A stretch of DNA of 64,000 bases from Winogradskyella vidalii. GTDB lineage: Bacteria; Bacteroidota; Bacteroidia; Flavobacteriales; Flavobacteriaceae. This document shows positions 1 to 9,100 of the stretch, piece by piece. Positions within the stretch are counted from its first letter, which is position 1, and the number at the start of each line of letters is the position of its first letter. Below the pieces are notes generated by a model. It was given only the letters and a program-made list of their open reading frames with translations, did no database searches and was not told the origin of the DNA. The stretch is taken from contig NZ_JABFDG010000003.1 of assembly GCF_013403955.1 (NCBI RefSeq), positions 186,001 to 250,000 on the forward strand, written 5' to 3'. The translations under genes and the position numbers were made by a program.

Positions 1-780
1 GTAACATTTAATAATGGGCAACGTGGCTTTGTGAAAGAAGACGTGGGAATTAACTCCATGTTTTTGAGGTTTGATTCTGAAATTGTTGAGGCACAAGCAT
101 TAGAAGATACACGTCCAAAATTTAGAATTGGCTACAAATCGCCTAATAATTATAAACGTCAATTATTATTAACAGTCGATGAAAACGCGACTTCAGGCAT
201 AGATTGGGGTTTTGATGGCGAATTAAATGAAGATAATATTGAAGATATGTTCTGGAAGATAGAAGACGAAAGCTATCTTATTCAAGGTGTAGACGCCATT
301 TTAAACACGACAATTTTACCTTTATCTGTGAAAACTAGCCAAGGTGGAATCATTGAGATTAGTATTGATACATTAGAAAATGTTCCTACCGATAGAGATA
401 TTTATTTGAAGGATAATGATAGTTATCACAATTTAAGAGCGGGGAATTATTTAGCAACTGTAGATCCAGGTGTTATTAATAATCGTTTTGAAATTGTTTT
501 TGAAACACCAGAAGCACTTTCTATAAATGAAAATACTTTAGAAAATGACTTGTTAATGTATTATGATGACAATCTTAAGACTTTCGTTATCTCTAATAAT
601 GGAAATAGATTCATCAAAAACATAAGAATTTATAGCGTATTAGGTCAGAATATAAACACTTTAAAAGTAGATTCTGATATAAGCAGAATAGTGCAGCCCG
701 TAAACCTACAAACAGGTATTTACCTTTTTGAAGTAGAAACAAGAAACACAAAAACCACTAAAAAAATCTTGATTCCTTAA
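1..780 (+). CDS. Secreted protein with T9SS type A sorting domain (3' part, N-terminus outside window)
   Basis: The frame is open from the first base, so this is the C-terminal 259 residues of a longer gene. The last 80 or so residues look like a type IX secretion sorting domain: after the linker ENTLENDLLMYY come the strands TFVISNNG, NIRIYSVLGQ and LQTGIYLFEVET, ending in KKILIP. This domain directs export through the T9SS and is removed at the cell surface. The region before it (YLATVDPGVINNRFEIVFE) matches the spacer often found in large flavobacterial surface proteins. The catalytic or adhesive part lies outside the window, so the function is unknown. An apparent GTG start at base 31 is internal. 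Confidence 0.85.
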   Translation, partial: VTFNNGQRGFVKEDVGINSMFLRFDSEIVEAQALEDTRPKFRIGYKSPNNYKRQLLLTVDENATSGIDWGFDGELNEDNIEDMFWKIEDESYLIQGVDAILNTTILPLSVKTSQGGIIEISIDTLENVPTDRDIYLKDNDSYHNLRAGNYLATVDPGVINNRFEIVFETPEALSINENTLENDLLMYYDDNLKTFVISNNGNRFIKNIRIYSVLGQNINTLKVDSDISRIVQPVNLQTGIYLFEVETRNTKTTKKILIP

Positions 781-818
781 GTTGTAAATTGTTATCAATA
801 TAAATAATTTTTAGTACG

Positions 819-849
819 GACCTCACAGGTTTTTAAAGCCTCTGAGGTC
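819..849 (+). terminator. Hairpin after the T9SS cargo gene, possible terminator
   Basis: Two 11-base arms (GACCTCACAGG and CCTCTGAGGTC) pair with one mismatch around a 9-base loop, 40 bases after the stop codon. The T tract after it is weak, so it may be a terminator or a dispersed intergenic hairpin. Confidence 0.45.
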
Positions 850-928
850 TTGTTATCTTTACCAATTATTATCTTATAATATTTCCACAAAATTCTGTAA
901 TTTCGCACCTCGAAAAGAAAACAGAATA

Positions 929-3900
929 ATGAGCACAAAGTTCCCTGAATACAAAGGACTTAACTTGCCAAACGTTGCAGATGAAATCGGTAACTATTGG
1001 GAAGCTAATAATATCTTCGATAAAAGTGTAACCACAAGAGAAGGAAAACCTCCTTTTGTGTTTTTTGAAGGACCGCCTTCAGCTAACGGTTTGCCTGGTG
1101 TACACCACGTTTTAGCACGTGCGATTAAAGATATTTTTCCACGTTACAAAACCATGAAAGGGTTTCAAGTAAAACGTAAAGCCGGTTGGGACACACACGG
1201 TTTACCAGTTGAGCTTGGTGTAGAAAAAGAACTGGGGATTACCAAAGAAGATATTGGTAAAAAAATCACCGTAGAAGAATATAACGAAGCCTGTAAAAAA
1301 GCGGTGATGCGTTATACCGATATCTGGAACGACCTCACACAAAAAATGGGCTATTGGGTAGATATGGACGATCCGTACATTACCTACAAATCAAAATACA
1401 TGGAAAGTGTATGGTGGTTGCTCAAACAGATTTACGAAAAAAACTTAATATATAAAGGCTATACCATTCAGCCGTATTCACCAAAAGCAGGTACAGGTTT
1501 AAGTTCGCACGAGTTAAATCAACCGGGAACTTACCAAGATGTTACCGATACAACGATTGTTGCACAGTTTAAAGCCAATGCAGAGTCGCTACCAGAATTT
1601 CTTCAAGATGAAGGTGATATTTTCTTTTTAGCTTGGACAACAACACCTTGGACACTTCCAAGTAACACGGCATTAACAGTTGGACCTAAAATAGACTATG
1701 TTTTAGTTGAAGCTTACAACCAATACACATTTAAACCTATGAATGTTGTTTTGGCTAAAAATTTAGTCAATAAACAATTTGATGGGAAATTTAAACGCGT
1801 AGAAACCAAATCAGAATTAATAGACTACAAAGAAGGCGATAAAAAGATTCCTTATTACGTGGTTAAAGACTTCGTTGGAAAAGATTTAGTAGGCATTACT
1901 TACGAGCAATTATTACCATACGCTTTGCCAAACGATAATCCTGAAAATGCGTTTAGAATCATCTCTGGAGATTTCGTAACGGTTGAAGATGGAACAGGAA
2001 TTGTACATACAGCACCAACCTTTGGAGCAGATGATGCCTTGGTAGCCAAACAAGCTTCACCAGAAATTCCACCACTTCTCGTAAAAGATACCAATGATAA
2101 TTTAGTGCCATTGGTAGATTTACAAGGGAAGTTTAGACCAGAAATGGGCGAATATGCTGGGAAGTATGTGAAGAACGAATATTATAATGACGGCGAAGCA
2201 CCAGAGAAATCTGTAGATGTTGAACTCGCTATTCAGTTAAAGACAGCAAACCGAGCGTTTAAAGTTGAAAAGTATAAGCACAGTTATCCAAATTGTTGGA
2301 GAACAGATAAGCCAATTTTATACTATCCCTTAGATTCTTGGTTTATTAAAGTGACCGATGTTAAAGGTAGAATGCACGAGTTAAATACCTCTATTAACTG
2401 GAAGCCAAAATCAACCGGAGAAGGACGTTTTGGTAATTGGTTAGCAAATGCTAATGACTGGAATTTATCGCGATCTCGTTTTTGGGGAATTCCATTACCG
2501 ATTTGGAGAACAGAAGATGGAAAAGAACAAATTTGTATCGGTTCTGTTGCAGAATTAAAATCTGAAATCGCTAAATCTGTGGAAGCAGGTGTAATGTCTG
2601 AAGATATTTTTGCTGAATTTGAAGTCGGTAACATGTCAGAAGAAAATTATGAGACAATTGACCTACATAAAAATGTAGTCGATAAAATCATATTAGTTTC
2701 TGCAAACGGACAACCGATGAAGCGTGAAAGCGATTTAATTGATGTATGGTTCGATTCGGGGTCTATGCCTTATGCACAATGGCATTATCCTTTTGAAAAT
2801 AAAAATTTAATTGACAATAACGAAGCATTTCCTGCAGATTTCATCGCAGAAGGTGTTGATCAAACACGTGGATGGTTCTATACGCTTCATGCCATTGGAA
2901 CTATGGTTTTTGATTCCGTAGCCTACAAAAACGTCGTATCTAACGGCTTGGTTTTAGATAAGAATGGCCAAAAAATGTCTAAGCGTTTAGGTAATGCCGT
3001 AGATCCTTTTGAAACCTTATCTAAATACGGAGCAGATGCGACGCGTTGGTACATGATTAGTAACGCCAATCCTTGGGATAACTTAAAATTTGATAGCGAC
3101 GGTATTGCTGAGGTGAGTCGTAAGTTCTTTGGCACACTTTATAATACCTATTCATTCTTCACCTTATATACCAATATTGATGGATTTAATTATAGTGAAG
3201 CTGATATTCCTTTAGAGGAACGTCCGGAAATTGACCGTTGGGTACTTTCAGAATTAAATACTTTAATTCAGCGTGTTGATGAATATTATGCGGCTTATGA
3301 GCCAACTAGAGCAGCACGAGCTATTTCAGACTTTACACAAGATCATTTAAGTAACTGGTATGTGCGTTTAAGTAGAAGGCGTTTCTGGAAAGGGGATTAC
3401 CAAACCGATAAAATTTCGGCCTACCAAACCCTTTATACCTGTATGGAAACCATTGCAAAGCTTGGTGCTCCAATTGCACCATTCTTTATGGACCGTTTGT
3501 ATTTAGATTTAAATGCTGTCACTAAAAAAGAAACCTTTGAAAGTGTGCATTTAGCAGATTTTCCTGCTGCAGATACGAGTATTATAGACGAAGTTTTAGA
3601 ACGTAAAATGTATAATGCACAAACCATTTGTTCATTAGTATTATCGTTAAGAGCTAAAGAAAAAATTAAAGTACGTCAGCCACTTCAAAAAATAATGATT
3701 CCTATTCAGAATCAACAACAAAAAGAAGAGATAGAAGCTGTTTCTGAGTTAATTAAACATGAAGTTAACATTAAGGAAATTGAGCTTTTAGAAGATGCAT
3801 CAGACATTTTAGTAAAGCAGATAAAACCTAATTTTAAGACTTTAGGACCTAAATTTGGTAAGGATATGAAGCTGATTGCCAATACGGTAAGGGGTTTTGG

Positions 3901-4333
3901 TGCTGAAGATATTAAGAATGTTGAGCAAAATGGGACTATAGACGTTGAGATTAACGGAAAAAATATTACTTTGGGTCTCGAAGATGTGGAGATTACTTCG
4001 CAAGATATTGAAGGATGGTTAGTAGCTAATGAAGGTGCTTTAACAGTGGCTTTAGATGTTACAATCAATGAAGATTTACGTGAAGAAGGTATTGCTAGGG
4101 AGTTAGTAAACCGTATTCAAAACCTACGTAAAGATTCCGGATTTGAGCTTACTGACAGAATTGACGTACAAATTTTAAAAGATGAACAAATCGTTAAGGC
4201 TATTTCTTCAAATGAAGCGTATATTAAATCTGAAACATTAACAGAAGATTTACAAATTATAGACACTTTAAACAATGGTATAGAAATTGTATTTGATGAG
4301 GTCAATACCAAATTGTTTATTAAAAAACATTAA
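929..4333 (+). CDS. ileS: Isoleucine--tRNA ligase
   Basis: Cytoplasmic class I synthetase that charges tRNA-Ile. The 1134-residue protein has the HIGH-equivalent GVHH at residues 57-60 after GPPSANGLP, an editing domain with the TTTPWTLPSN block near residue 240, and KMSKR at 682-686. It is longer than the roughly 940-residue E. coli-type enzyme and has no C-terminal cysteine zinc finger, which places it with the long, eukaryote-like IleRS class. A TAATTTCG element at 898-905 resembles a -7 promoter with one mismatch. The DksA-like gene starts four bases after the stop codon, so the two are probably co-transcribed. Confidence 0.97.
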   Translation: MSTKFPEYKGLNLPNVADEIGNYWEANNIFDKSVTTREGKPPFVFFEGPPSANGLPGVHHVLARAIKDIFPRYKTMKGFQVKRKAGWDTHGLPVELGVEKELGITKEDIGKKITVEEYNEACKKAVMRYTDIWNDLTQKMGYWVDMDDPYITYKSKYMESVWWLLKQIYEKNLIYKGYTIQPYSPKAGTGLSSHELNQPGTYQDVTDTTIVAQFKANAESLPEFLQDEGDIFFLAWTTTPWTLPSNTALTVGPKIDYVLVEAYNQYTFKPMNVVLAKNLVNKQFDGKFKRVETKSELIDYKEGDKKIPYYVVKDFVGKDLVGITYEQLLPYALPNDNPENAFRIISGDFVTVEDGTGIVHTAPTFGADDALVAKQASPEIPPLLVKDTNDNLVPLVDLQGKFRPEMGEYAGKYVKNEYYNDGEAPEKSVDVELAIQLKTANRAFKVEKYKHSYPNCWRTDKPILYYPLDSWFIKVTDVKGRMHELNTSINWKPKSTGEGRFGNWLANANDWNLSRSRFWGIPLPIWRTEDGKEQICIGSVAELKSEIAKSVEAGVMSEDIFAEFEVGNMSEENYETIDLHKNVVDKIILVSANGQPMKRESDLIDVWFDSGSMPYAQWHYPFENKNLIDNNEAFPADFIAEGVDQTRGWFYTLHAIGTMVFDSVAYKNVVSNGLVLDKNGQKMSKRLGNAVDPFETLSKYGADATRWYMISNANPWDNLKFDSDGIAEVSRKFFGTLYNTYSFFTLYTNIDGFNYSEADIPLEERPEIDRWVLSELNTLIQRVDEYYAAYEPTRAARAISDFTQDHLSNWYVRLSRRRFWKGDYQTDKISAYQTLYTCMETIAKLGAPIAPFFMDRLYLDLNAVTKKETFESVHLADFPAADTSIIDEVLERKMYNAQTICSLVLSLRAKEKIKVRQPLQKIMIPIQNQQQKEEIEAVSELIKHEVNIKEIELLEDASDILVKQIKPNFKTLGPKFGKDMKLIANTVRGFGAEDIKNVEQNGTIDVEINGKNITLGLEDVEITSQDIEGWLVANEGALTVALDVTINEDLREEGIARELVNRIQNLRKDSGFELTDRIDVQILKDEQIVKAISSNEAYIKSETLTEDLQIIDTLNNGIEIVFDEVNTKLFIKKH

Positions 4334-4337
4334 AACT

Positions 4338-4718
4338 ATGGCAACAGAAACCAATCTAAGATATTCAGATAATGATTTAGCGGAATTTAAAGCGTTACTT
4401 CAAGATAAAATTGATAAAGCTGAGCACGATTTAGAGCTTATAAAAAGTGCGTATATGAACAACCATAACAATGGTACAGATGATACGTCACCAACATTTA
4501 AAGCTTTTGAAGAAGGTAGCGAAACGATGAGTAAGGAAGCAAACTCGGCGTTGGCAATTCGTCAGGAGAAGTTTATTCGCGATTTAAAAAATGCGATTAT
4601 TCGTATTGAAAATAAAACTTACGGTGTTTGTCGTGTTACAGGTAAATTAATCAATAAAGAGCGTTTAAAATTAGTCCCACATGCTACGTTGAGCATTGAA
4701 GCTAAGAACATGCAGTAA
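4338..4718 (+). CDS. DksA/TraR-family protein with degenerate zinc finger
   Basis: This 126-residue protein resembles the small DksA/TraR family, whose members bind the RNA polymerase secondary channel. The N-terminal half is a predicted helical hairpin (LAEFKALLQDKIDKAEHDL), and the C-terminal part has the family pattern YGVCRVTGKLI...LKLVPHATLSI. Only one cysteine (C98) of the canonical four zinc ligands is present, so zinc binding is doubtful. I chose ATG 4338 because an upstream in-frame start at 4287 would overlap ileS by 47 bases and add a non-homologous leader. It follows ileS directly. An intrinsic terminator lies at 4805-4838. Confidence 0.9.
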   Translation: MATETNLRYSDNDLAEFKALLQDKIDKAEHDLELIKSAYMNNHNNGTDDTSPTFKAFEEGSETMSKEANSALAIRQEKFIRDLKNAIIRIENKTYGVCRVTGKLINKERLKLVPHATLSIEAKNMQ

Positions 4719-4719
4719 C

Positions 4720-4762
4720 ATTCCTGCGATTTGTGCTGAACTTGTTTCAGTAAAGCAGGAAT
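4720..4762. repeat. Dispersed intergenic hairpin (CTTGT-loop family)
   Basis: An outer inverted repeat ATTCCTGC/GCAGGAAT encloses a second hairpin with arms CTGAA and TTCAG around the loop CTTGT. The same core recurs near 16977, 23414 and 62550 in this window. Confidence 0.7.
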
Positions 4763-4784
4763 CTCATTAAATTGAGAATCTATT

Positions 4785-5441
4785 TTGATAAAAAACAAAA
4801 TCATAAAGCCATGGACTATTAATTTCATGGCTTTTTTTGTGCTTTTTAGTTTGAGTATAACAACTCTAGAATCTCAGAATATTATAGAAAAGACAATACA
4901 ATCAGATGATATTTCATCCATTTCTATTAACGGAAATGATATTTTTAATATTTCCGTTACAACCTCTGCAACAGATGAAATTAAGATTACGTCAACTTTA
5001 GATGGTGAGTACCAAAACGATTTTCAGATTGTTCTAAAGGAAGAGAAATCAACATTAAATCTAAGCTTAGAGCTCTTGTCCTTAGAAGAAATACCAGATG
5101 ATAAACGTAACGCACACAAAGTTATTGCAGCCACTTTACAACTTAAAATCCCTGAACAGCTCAAATTGCATATTATTAGCGATATCGCTTCAGTAGATTT
5201 AAATGGTGATTTTAATTCACTGTATATTGAATTATGGCGTGGTAAATGCAATGTTATTGGCAATGCAAATTCATCGACTATAAATACTATAGATGGTGAT
5301 ATTAACGTTATGACCAAAAATGCAACAATTGAAGCCAATTCTAATCATGGTGAAATTAACATTGACGACTTTGCCTATTCAGAGGAATTTTGGAAATTGA
5401 AATCCATTAATGGAGCTATTACCGTTGTAAAGCTCAATTAA
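4785..5441 (+). CDS. Secreted protein of unknown function, adhesin-like beta-strand repeats
   Basis: Not assigned to a named family with confidence. A hydrophobic N-terminal segment (FMAFFVLFSLSITTL) suggests a signal peptide. The rest is a run of short beta strands (ITSTLDGEYQ, LNLSLELLSL, IASVDLNGDF, STINTIDGDINVMT) like the right-handed solenoid of DUF2807/DUF4097 head-to-tail adhesin domains. The start is uncertain: TTG 4785 gives a lysine-rich n-region, whereas ATG 4827 lies inside the 3' arm of a terminator hairpin. lspA follows 27 bases after its stop codon, suggesting co-transcription. Confidence 0.7.
   Translation: MIKNKIIKPWTINFMAFFVLFSLSITTLESQNIIEKTIQSDDISSISINGNDIFNISVTTSATDEIKITSTLDGEYQNDFQIVLKEEKSTLNLSLELLSLEEIPDDKRNAHKVIAATLQLKIPEQLKLHIISDIASVDLNGDFNSLYIELWRGKCNVIGNANSSTINTIDGDINVMTKNATIEANSNHGEINIDDFAYSEEFWKLKSINGAITVVKLN
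4805..4838 (+). terminator. Intrinsic terminator after ileS-dksA-like genes
   Basis: Perfect 9-base arms AAAGCCATG/CATGGCTTT around a 12-base loop, followed by a T run. It overlaps the proposed 5' end of the next reading frame. Confidence 0.75.
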
Positions 5442-5468
5442 ACACTTATTTTTACTCAAAATCATTAC

Positions 5469-6086
5469 ATGTCCTTAAAAAAAGCCTCGATTCTCATTTT
5501 AACAATTCTGCTGATTGATCAAATTAGTAAAATTTACATTAAAACCCATTTTCAACTGGGAGAAGATGTAACTGTGTTTTCTTGGTTTAAGATTGCTTTT
5601 ATAGAGAATGATGGTATGGCTTGGGGAACAAAATTAAGTGATTTTACAAATTTAATTTCAGACCGTTCTGCTAAACTAGCTTTAACCTTATTTAGAATTG
5701 TTGCAGTAGCAGCTATAGCTTATTGGCTGCTCGATGTGATTAAAAAGAAGAAATCGAAAATATTAATATTTGCAATCTCAATTATATTTGCTGGTGCATT
5801 AGGTAATATTATAGATTCTGTTTTTTATGGGGTTTTATTTAGTGATAGTGTGATGCAAGTCGCTACCTTTTTACCTGAAGGAGGTGGTTATGAGAGTGTG
5901 TTTCACGGTAATGTGGTCGATATGCTTTATTTCCCTATTTGGAGTGGTTTAGTTCCAGAAAACTGGCCTTTAATTGGCGGTAAATATTTTTCGTTTTTTG
6001 ATCCTGTTTTCAATGTAGCTGATATGGCGATAAGTTCTGGTATTGGAATTTTGATTGTTTTTAATAAGAAAGCTTTTGAAGCGTAA
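5469..6086 (+). CDS. lspA: Lipoprotein signal peptidase (signal peptidase II)
   Basis: Inner-membrane aspartic protease that cleaves the signal peptide of prolipoproteins after the lipobox cysteine is acylated. The 205-residue protein has four predicted membrane helices and the family motifs: D17-Q near the start, ENDGMAWG (46-53), GNIID (112-116), and two catalytic aspartates, D151 in GNVVDM and D185 in FNVADM. It is longer than the E. coli enzyme (about 165 residues) because of an extra segment between helices at about 118-145, a common feature in Bacteroidota. Substrates encoded in this window include GldD and the lipoproteins near 37 kb and 52 kb. Confidence 0.96.
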   Translation: MSLKKASILILTILLIDQISKIYIKTHFQLGEDVTVFSWFKIAFIENDGMAWGTKLSDFTNLISDRSAKLALTLFRIVAVAAIAYWLLDVIKKKKSKILIFAISIIFAGALGNIIDSVFYGVLFSDSVMQVATFLPEGGGYESVFHGNVVDMLYFPIWSGLVPENWPLIGGKYFSFFDPVFNVADMAISSGIGILIVFNKKAFEA

Positions 6087-6128
6087 TTCTTTTTAGTTAT
6101 CTTGTTTAGCCTTAATTTAACTTGCCCT

Positions 6129-9100
6129 GTGAAGCAGTTTAGCCTTTTTATATTCGTTTTTTGTACGCACCTTTTATTTTGTCAAAATGAATCTAATATC
6201 TGGTATTTTGGTAGGCATGCGGGTGTAGATTTTAATTCGGGTTCCCCTGAGATTTTATTAGACGGTGCACTAGATACCAACGAAGGTTGTGCTACCATAT
6301 CAGACAGCAACGGTGATCTTCTCTTTTATACAGATGGTGTTACTGTTTATGATAGGTCGCATAACATTATGCCCAATGGAACAAATCTTAATGGGGATTT
6401 TTCAAGTACACAGTCGGCCATAGCTATCCCTTTTCCTAATAATGCTTCAAAATATCTAATTTTTACAGTTGATTCAGCTTGGAACAACCCAGAGACAGAA
6501 GGTTTGCAATATTCTGAAATAGATATGACGCTTAATAATGGTTTTGGTGATGTTACAGAAATAAAAAATGTTTTATTAGAGCAAATTGTTAATGAAAAAG
6601 TGACGGCCGTTTTAAATGCAGATGAAGATGGTTATTGGGTGTTAAGTCACCGACACAGTAGTGATGAATTTATTGCTTATGAAGTTACAGCCTCAGGTGT
6701 TAATATGACGCCAGTGGTGAGTGCAGTGGGGACGGAAACGGGAGTTTTTAATTTAGGAGGACAAATTAAGGTGTCTCCAAATGGTGAAAAGGTGGCTGTG
6801 GCAAGAGGCGGTGGAGGTGTGCAGATATTCGATTTTGATGATTCTACAGGTGTAATAAGTAATCCTATAACAATCGACGTTTCTGTTAATACGTATGGCA
6901 TTGAGTTTTCACCAAATAATACAGTACTATATGTGTCATTTTACGGCGGAATTTATCAATATAATTTGATATCCGACAATGAATCGGATATTGTAGCTTC
7001 AGAAGTCACCTTAATTGATGCACCTGGTTATGGCTATACATCAATACAACTGGGACCCGACCAAAAAATATATGTTGCACGAACACTTGATTATTATTTA
7101 GGTGTTATTAATAATCCTAATATAGTTGGTCTAGGATGCAACTATGATAACGAAGGCTTATACCTAGGAGGCCGGCAGTCAACCTTGGGGCTTCCAGCAT
7201 TTATGCAGTCTTTTTTTAATGTAGGATTCCAGTTTAGTGATAATTGTGCTGGATATCCAATAGAATTTGTACCTAATATTTCAGAGGCCTATGATTCCCT
7301 TATTTGGGATTTTGGCGATGGTAATACCTCTACAGAAGATAACCCGACATATACCTATGCTAACGCGGGTAATTATGAGGTGTCCTTGTCAGTGACTTTA
7401 AATTCTGAGAGTTATGAGGATTCAAAAATAATTAGCATTTATGAGTTGCCAACAGTAACACCAATAGTGGTGTTAAGGCAATGTGATGATGATATAGATG
7501 GGTTTAGTAGTTTTAACCTTAATGAAGCTAATGCAGAAATTTCGGTTAATTATTTAGAGGAAACCATTACTTATTATGAGTCGGAATTAGATGCTGAAAA
7601 TGCTAATAATCCGATAGCAAATGTAATGTCGTACACTAATCAAACGGTTAGTACAGATAGGGTTTGGGCACGCGTAGAAAACAGTAATGGTTGTTTTGAT
7701 GTTGCCCCAATTGATTTAGTGGTGTCTACCACACAACTTCCTGAAACATTTATGAAGGATTTCTACCAATGCGATGATGGTGAAGATATTGTAGATGGTG
7801 TGTCTACCTTCGATTTTAGTTCGGTAACGCCAGAAATTGAAGCTTTATTTCCTGTGGGACAACAATTAGAGATCAATTATTACAGTACCCTTTCAGAGGC
7901 TTTATCAGAAACAAATGCGATTGAAAATATTAGTCAATATCAGAATATAGGATCTCCTAATCATCAAGATATTTATGTCAGAGTTGCCAATGGGTTAAAT
8001 AACGATTGTTTGGCACTTGGGCATCATATTACACTACATGTAAATCCTGTGCCTTTAATAACAGGCCCTGTAATTTTAGAACAGTGTGATGAAGGTAATG
8101 ATGGTGAAGAGTACTTTGATACTTCTGGTATTGAAGCCGAGCTTTTAGAGGGGCAAACAGCACCTATAGTTATTAGCTATAGTGATGAATTTGGAAATAC
8201 ATATCCAAGTCCATTACCAAATCCAATGGTAAGTAATGTGCCTATTTTAAATATTTTTGCGACCCTCTCCATTGAAGATGAAACAAGTCCTTCAGGTAGT
8301 TGTAGTGTGCAAACTACTATTAGTTTTGGGATTTCTAGTGGTGTTACTGCACATCCTGTAAGTACTCTTAGTGTCTGTGATACTGATGGTGATGGTTTGT
8401 ATGCCTTTGACACTTCTACTATTGCAAGCACTGTTTTAAACGGTCAGGAGGATGTAGTCCTTAATTTTTATGAAGCAGATGGTACATTGTTGCCAAATCC
8501 ACTTCCCAATCCTTACACAATTACATCTAAATCTATTGTAGCAAGGGTTGAAAGTACAGTGAGTTCGTTTTGTTTTGATGAAACTATCATAGAATTTCAA
8601 GTTAATGCTGTTCCTGTTGCACATGCCATTTCCAATGATTTTGTTTGTGACGATGTGTCTAATGATGGTGAACATGTATTTACACTTTCTGATTATGATA
8701 ATCAAATATTAGGAGGACAATCTGATACGAATTTTGAGGTGTTCTATTTTGATAATTTAGAAAATGCTGAGCAGCATATAAATCCTTTACAAAATAACTT
8801 TGTTGTAACTGCAGAAAGTGTCACTGTTTATGCAAAAATTCAAAATGTTAATGAAGCGGGTTGTTATGATATAGTGTCATTTCAGCTCGGCGTTAATTAC
8901 TTTCCTATAGTGCAGCAGCTACAAAACATTAGTGTTTGTGATGATCCTATTAACGATGGATTTACAGAGTTGGATTTAACTAATTTTGATGCTGAAATTT
9001 TAGGAGACTTAAACCCTTCTGGTTTTAATGTAAGCTATTATTTAAGTTTAAGTGACGCTATTGAAAGTCATAATCAAATTGCTTATGATTATACAAATAC

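Noticed and set aside
2323..2634. 103-codon minus-strand frame inside ileS
   Set aside because: Antisense shadow of a strongly conserved gene; composition follows the opposite strand's codon use.
3712..4068. 118-codon minus-strand frame inside ileS
   Set aside because: Ser/Ile-rich antisense shadow, no signal or domain.
8436..8705. 89-codon minus-strand frame inside the CHU_C gene
   Set aside because: Antisense to repeat-coding DNA; Ile/Arg/Cys-rich composition typical of shadows.
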